NCBI GenBank assembly: GCA_033060915.1
Contig: CM065383.1
Span: 13,390,001 to 13,454,000 of the forward strand
Length of the DNA stretch: 64,000 bases
Reading direction: 5' to 3'
DNA from: Euryodendron excelsum
Taxonomy: Eukaryota; Streptophyta; Magnoliopsida; Ericales; Pentaphylacaceae
Part shown: positions 60,350-64,000 of the stretch, piece by piece
How positions within the stretch are numbered: the stretch's first letter is position 1
How the letters are laid out: each line of letters starts with the position of its first letter
The notes under the pieces: model-generated
What the model was told of the DNA's origin: nothing
The model's input: the letters and a program-made list of their open reading frames with translations, nothing else
Database searches by the model: none
Position numbers and translations under genes: made by a program

Positions 60350-61200
60350 GAATTTTTTCAAGTTGTTCGTGTTCCAGGGTCGATGCAACTGTCTTCCCTC
60401 TTCAACAGTCTCCAACCGATATGCGCAAAGGCCAACCTGGGATGTCACTCTGTAGGGGCCCTCCCAGTTGGGGCCGAGTTTTCCATCAGTTGCGTTCTTT
60501 GTTGCCCCCAACACTTTTCATAAGACTAGGTCGCCTGGAGTGACCCGTTTGTTGTAGGAGCATCTTAATTGTCGTTGATATTCAATAAGTCTAATCAATG
60601 CAACTTTCCTTTTTTCTTCAGTAAGATCCAGATCCTTTACCAGCGTTTGGTTATTGAGCCATGTGTTGAAGGCTGCCGATCTAATAGTTGGTAGCCCTAC
60701 CTCCAAAGGTATGACTGCTTCCACCTCGTATGCTAGAGAGAACAGGGTCTGGCCAGTAGACCTCCTTGGGGTTGTTCTATAGGACCACAGAATGCTGGGT
60801 AGCTTTTTCGTCCACTTCCCTTTGGCCCTTTCTAGCCGTTTTTTAATTTCGTTAAGCATAGTTTTGTTTGAAATTTCGGCCTGCCCATTGCATTGAGGAT
60901 AGGCTGGTGTTCAGTAATAGTTCTTAATCCAAAGCCCTTCACAAAATGATCTGAACATATTGCCATCGAACTGGGTGCCGTTATCTGAAACAATGACACG
61001 AGAGACCCTGAACCTTGCCACTATGTTTTTCCATGCGAACCTTTTAGCGTTGACCTCTCTGATGGTTGACCAAGGCTCCGCCTCTACCCATTTAGTGAAG
61101 TAGTCAGTTGGTACGATGAGGACCCTTTTGTTACCCAGAGCTCGGGGCAAAGGTCCGACTATGTCCAGTCCCCACTGAGCGAAAGGCCACAGACTGGTAA
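60350..61200 (-). pseudogene. Tat-element integrase region (decayed)
   Basis: The catalytic-core pieces are visible: GPLPRALGNKR then VPTDYFTKWVEAEPW (first Asp, about 61110), VIVSDNGTQFDG (second Asp, about 60985) and a QAEISNKTMLNEIKKRL block (catalytic Glu region, about 60850-60890). A stop interrupts between KNYY and TPAYPQ (about 60911). The C-terminal GPYRVT-type domain continues toward 60400 with stops. Integrase inserts the cDNA into the genome; this copy is not functional. Confidence 0.85.
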
Positions 61201-62433
61201 TGGTTGCGTGATCTTCAGCTAGCTGGTGGATGATGGGGGAGTACCTTTGACACTTGTCATACTTTAGGACGTACTGGGCTGCATCTTTCTACATGTAGGG
61301 CCACCAGTATCCTTATGAGATAGCTCGGTGTACTACCGATCTTCCGCTGACATGGCTTCCACATATCCCTTCATGGATTTCGAACAAGACGCCTTGCACT
61401 TTGTCTGGATGGACGCAGTGCAAGTATGGACCCGTGAAGGAACGTTTGTAAAACTTCTTACTTGGTGACAGCCAGTATCTGAGAGCTGCGTGTTTGATTC
61501 ACTGAGCTTTATTCTTGTCCTCTGGCAGTTCGTCTTTGTCGAGGTAGGAGATAATTGGGTCCATCCAAGACGGTCCCAACTGTTCTACAGCCAAGGCTTG
61601 CTCTTCCTCCTGAAAGATACTGGGCCTGGCCAGGGTTTCCAAGTTGATTGTCCTTTTTTACCCTGATTTCAGGGCTGTTGCTAATGTCACCAGAGCATCC
61701 GCATGTGAGTTGTTGTCCCGGTTGATCTATCAAAGCTTGTAACTGTTGAATTGGCCGAGCAGTTCCTTGGCTTTAGCTAGGTACTGCATCATTCTATCAT
61801 TCTTTGCTGCGTATTCTCCCGTGATCTGGTTGATAACAACCAGGGAGTCCGAATAAATGACGATCTCAAGAATTCTGAGTTCGATGGATCGGTGTATTCC
61901 AGCGAGCAAGGCCTCGTATTTAGACTCGTTAATAGAGGCAGCGAACTCGAGCTTGATAGCTTACTCGATAGTCAGGCCGTCTGGTGTAATGAGCACCATG
62001 TCAGATCCTACCCCCCGGTCATTGGAAGCTCCATCGACGTAGAGTTGCCAATGATCAGTTTTTTCCCAAAGATCCAGAGAGAGGTCTTCGTGTGGTTGGG
62101 CAGGAACTTGTGTTTGGTCTACCTTTGGTGGCAATTCAACAGAGAATTCGACAACGAAATCTGCAAGGACTTGCCCTTTCATGGCCGATCTGAGTTGGAA
62201 CTTGATATCAAACTCCCCTAATTCCATGGCCCATTTTGCCAATCTTCCAGAAAAGTCAGCCCTTCTGAGAAGAATTTTGAGCTGGTGGTCCGTGAGGACG
62301 TTAATGGTGTGAGCCCTGAAATAATGCACCAACTTGCGGGATGCTATTACTAGTGCGAGCGCCAATTTTTCGAGGGGTAAATACCTGCTCTCTGCCCCGA
62401 GAAGTGTTTTGCTAACATAGTAGACAGGCAACT
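61201..62433 (-). pseudogene. Tat-element RNase H region (decayed; two RNase H-like blocks)
   Basis: The gypsy RNase H block starts with LPVYYVSKTLLGAESRYLP, then NVLTDHQLKILL and ADFVVEFS. A second, archaeal-type RNase H-like block follows (WQLYVDGASNDRGVG about 62050, then KYEALLAGI about 61900 and IYSDSLVVINQITGEY about 61830). A dual RNase H is a hallmark of the Tat lineage. TAA at about 61961 replaces a tyrosine codon after LTIE. A zinc-knuckle integrase N-terminus (HHCC-type: GGICGSHVSGR, then CQRYSP) follows near 61240-61370. Confidence 0.8.
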
Positions 62434-63120
62434 GCTACCGATCTTGTTGCCTGAGTAGGACTGCGCTGATTGCATGCTCCGATACCGCAAGGTAGAGGAA
62501 GAGTTCCTCATGCTGGAGTGGGGTGGAAAGCAAGGGTGGTTGGGTCAAGTATTTCTTCAAATCGCTGAGGGCTAAGTCACATTCTGGAGTCCATTTGAAC
62601 TATTCTTGTTTCTTGAGAAGCTGGAAGAATAGTCGGCATTTGTCTGATGATCGGCTGATGAACCTGTTGAGTGTTGCGGCCATACCAGTCAGCTTTTGTA
62701 CCTCTTTGGCATTCTTCGGGGCTTGAAGGCTCTGGATCGCACTGATCTGCCACGGATCCACTTCAATGCCCCGATGTGTAACCAAAAACCCCAGAAATTT
62801 GCCTGAGCTGACTCCAAAGACGCATTTTGAAGCGTTTAGCCTCATTTTGTACTCCTTTAGGATGCGGAGTACCTCTTTTAGATCTTCTCGATAAGAGTCG
62901 TTGAGTTTGCTCTTTACCACCATATCGTCGATGTAAACCTCGACGGTACTGCCGAGCTGTTTCTTGAACATCTTTGTGACTAACCGCTGGTACGTGGCCC
63001 CACGTTCTTCAGACCAAAAGGCATAACCTTGTAACAATAGATACCCCTTAGAGTGATGAAAGTTGTCTTCTCTTGGTCGTCAAGGTGGAGGGGAATCTGT
63101 TGGTACCATCGATAATGTCG
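62434..63120 (-). pseudogene. Tat-element reverse transcriptase (5' part deleted, frameshifted)
   Basis: RT reading begins abruptly at [16 protein letters not shown] (63110), then [14 protein letters not shown], a one-base frameshift near 63005, [10 protein letters not shown], the active site [11 protein letters not shown] (about 62925-62950), [10 protein letters not shown] and [15 protein letters not shown]. The N-terminal RT part expected between the protease linker and YQQIP is missing, replaced by the segment at 63119-63275. A stop sits at 62434-62436. Confidence 0.85.
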
Positions 63121-63275
63121 CGCCCCGATTTTTAGGGGTCCAAGGTCCTTTCGGCTCGAACACGAAAATGCACGGAACTCTGTCACTAGAACTCGTCCTC
63201 CTAGAAGGACAAGTGTGACTAGGTTTAAAAATTGGTTTGACTAAGGACTTTTTAGAAAAATAGGAGTCGCCACCT
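63119..63275 (-). mobile_element. LTR-like fragment replacing part of pol
   Basis: On the minus strand the segment reads GGTGCCCTAACTCACC ... GGTGGCGACTCCTATTTTT ... AAAAATCGGGGCGCGACA, ending exactly where RT coding resumes. The plus-strand form TGTCGCGCCCCGATTTTT with GGAGTCGCCACCTAA is a common plant LTR-retrotransposon terminal sequence. About 100-150 codons of pol are missing at this site, so insertion was accompanied or followed by deletion. Flanking TTAT words may be a weak target duplication. Confidence 0.5.
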
Positions 63276-64000
63276 AACTTGATAAAGGTGAGTTAGGGCA
63301 CCTAAAACTAATAACTCAATCAAGGATTGTTCCTCCCTTTTGGACAAAGAGGTGCCGATAACGAAGTACTTATCTCCCTGCCGATCAATGTTTATCTTCT
63401 TTAGATCTTCCACGGCTTTGTTCTCAGGCGTTTGTCCCACATCGTCGATGGTTGGGGTGTCTTCGTGCAACTCCATTATTTGCATATTCTTAGCTTTTGT
63501 CTTGGTTGTGCATGCTATTAGGAAACGCTGTTTGGTAGTTACTCGGTCTTCCCTTATCTCCCCCACTCCATCAGGGGTCGAAAATCTGATCAGTTAATGG
63601 TAGGAAGAAAGAATGGCCTTCATGAGGTGTAACCAAGTTCGTCCTATGATGGCATTGTAGGGGGAGGGCACGTTGACTACTAGGAATTCTGTTTGCAATG
63701 TGATTCCTCCAATAGTTACTAGAACCCTCACCTTCCCCATGGGCCAAACTAGATCTGAGCTGAATCCGACCAGTGGGTTGAATGATGTCTGGAGGTCGGA
63801 CTCCTTGAGTTCCAGTTTCTTGAACAGGCTGTAGTACATGACTGCAGATGAACTTCCTTGGTCAATGAGTAATATTTTTACATCACAGTCTGCCATTCTC
63901 AAGGTTACAACCAAGGCGTCATTATGTGGAGTTTGTACCCCCACAAGATCTTCATTGGTGAAGGTAATGGACGTATGGCATTTGCTGACCTCGACTTTCT
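63252..64000 (-). pseudogene. Tat-element protease and linker, running off the window
   Basis: The protease block reads FTNEDLVGVQTPHNDALVV, then ILLIDQGSSSAVM, where the aspartic-protease signature D-S/T-G is changed to DQGSS (the Tat family often has DNGSSAD). It continues with GMVWPMGKVRVL-like sequence and PSPYNAIIGRTWLH (about 63630). A stop at 63594-63596 separates the linker (63566-63280), which ends GTSLSKREEQSLIELL. The frame is open to the window end, so gag lies beyond. Confidence 0.82.

Noticed and set aside
1..64000. tRNA, rRNA or other structured RNA genes
   Set aside because: I saw no cloverleaf with A and B boxes and no ribosomal sequence; a covariance-model scan would be needed to exclude small RNAs.

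Overview
The window is nuclear DNA from a flowering plant, almost certainly a eudicot and probably a woody rosid. It has intron-containing genes with GT-AG splice sites, AT-rich intergenic DNA, plant-only protein families (DA1, PPR, LysM receptor kinases, CML, GATL, COR413) and nested LTR retrotransposons. No bacterial, organellar, tRNA, rRNA or CRISPR features were recognised. I cannot name the species.

Gene-bearing half (about 5.5-42 kb). A DA1-type ubiquitin-activated peptidase gene was rebuilt here as 11 coding exons (6786-13363, +). Next come an intronless P-class PPR gene (15140-17197, +) and a compact cluster of three intronless LysM receptor-like kinases: an NFP/NFR5-type gene (19088-20914, +), a LYK4-type gene (21154-23052, -) and a LYK5-type gene (24610-26529, -). 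A four-exon COR413-family membrane protein gene (28832-30897, -), mostly hidden from single-frame reading, was assembled from splice sites. A CML41-like calcium sensor (33787-34344, -) and a PARVUS/GATL1-like GT8 glycosyltransferase (40662-41729, -) complete the host genes. For the last two, the longest open frames begin at TTG; I moved the starts to the first ATG.

Repeat-bearing half (about 47-64 kb). A decayed Ty1/copia element (about 47.06-56.49 kb, +) is broken in gag by a gene-free insert of about 4 kb. The insert's ends resemble a solo LTR of a Tekay/Del-type element, and it carries four copies of a 110-bp tandem repeat. The copia pol is cut at 56488 by a Ty3/gypsy element of the Tat lineage lying on the minus strand (56489 to beyond 64000). 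That element has a 3' LTR, a polypurine tract, a plus-strand (antisense) ORF with a recognisable 80-bp intron, a block of seven 61-bp tandem repeats, and a mutated integrase-RNaseH-RT-protease region. A solo LTR of the same family sits at 36763-37325 inside a TA microsatellite. A hAT-like MITE with 8-bp target duplications lies at 414-1346, and an AT-rich MITE-like family is dispersed through the intergenic DNA.

The functional theme of the host genes is perception of chitin and lipo-chitooligosaccharide signals. The three LysM receptors together would cover symbiotic (NFP) and immune (LYK4/LYK5) recognition. CML41 is also known from immune signalling in Arabidopsis, but its position 7 kb away is probably coincidental. 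All three receptors carry pseudokinase signatures, so each should act as the ligand-binding partner of an active kinase encoded elsewhere.
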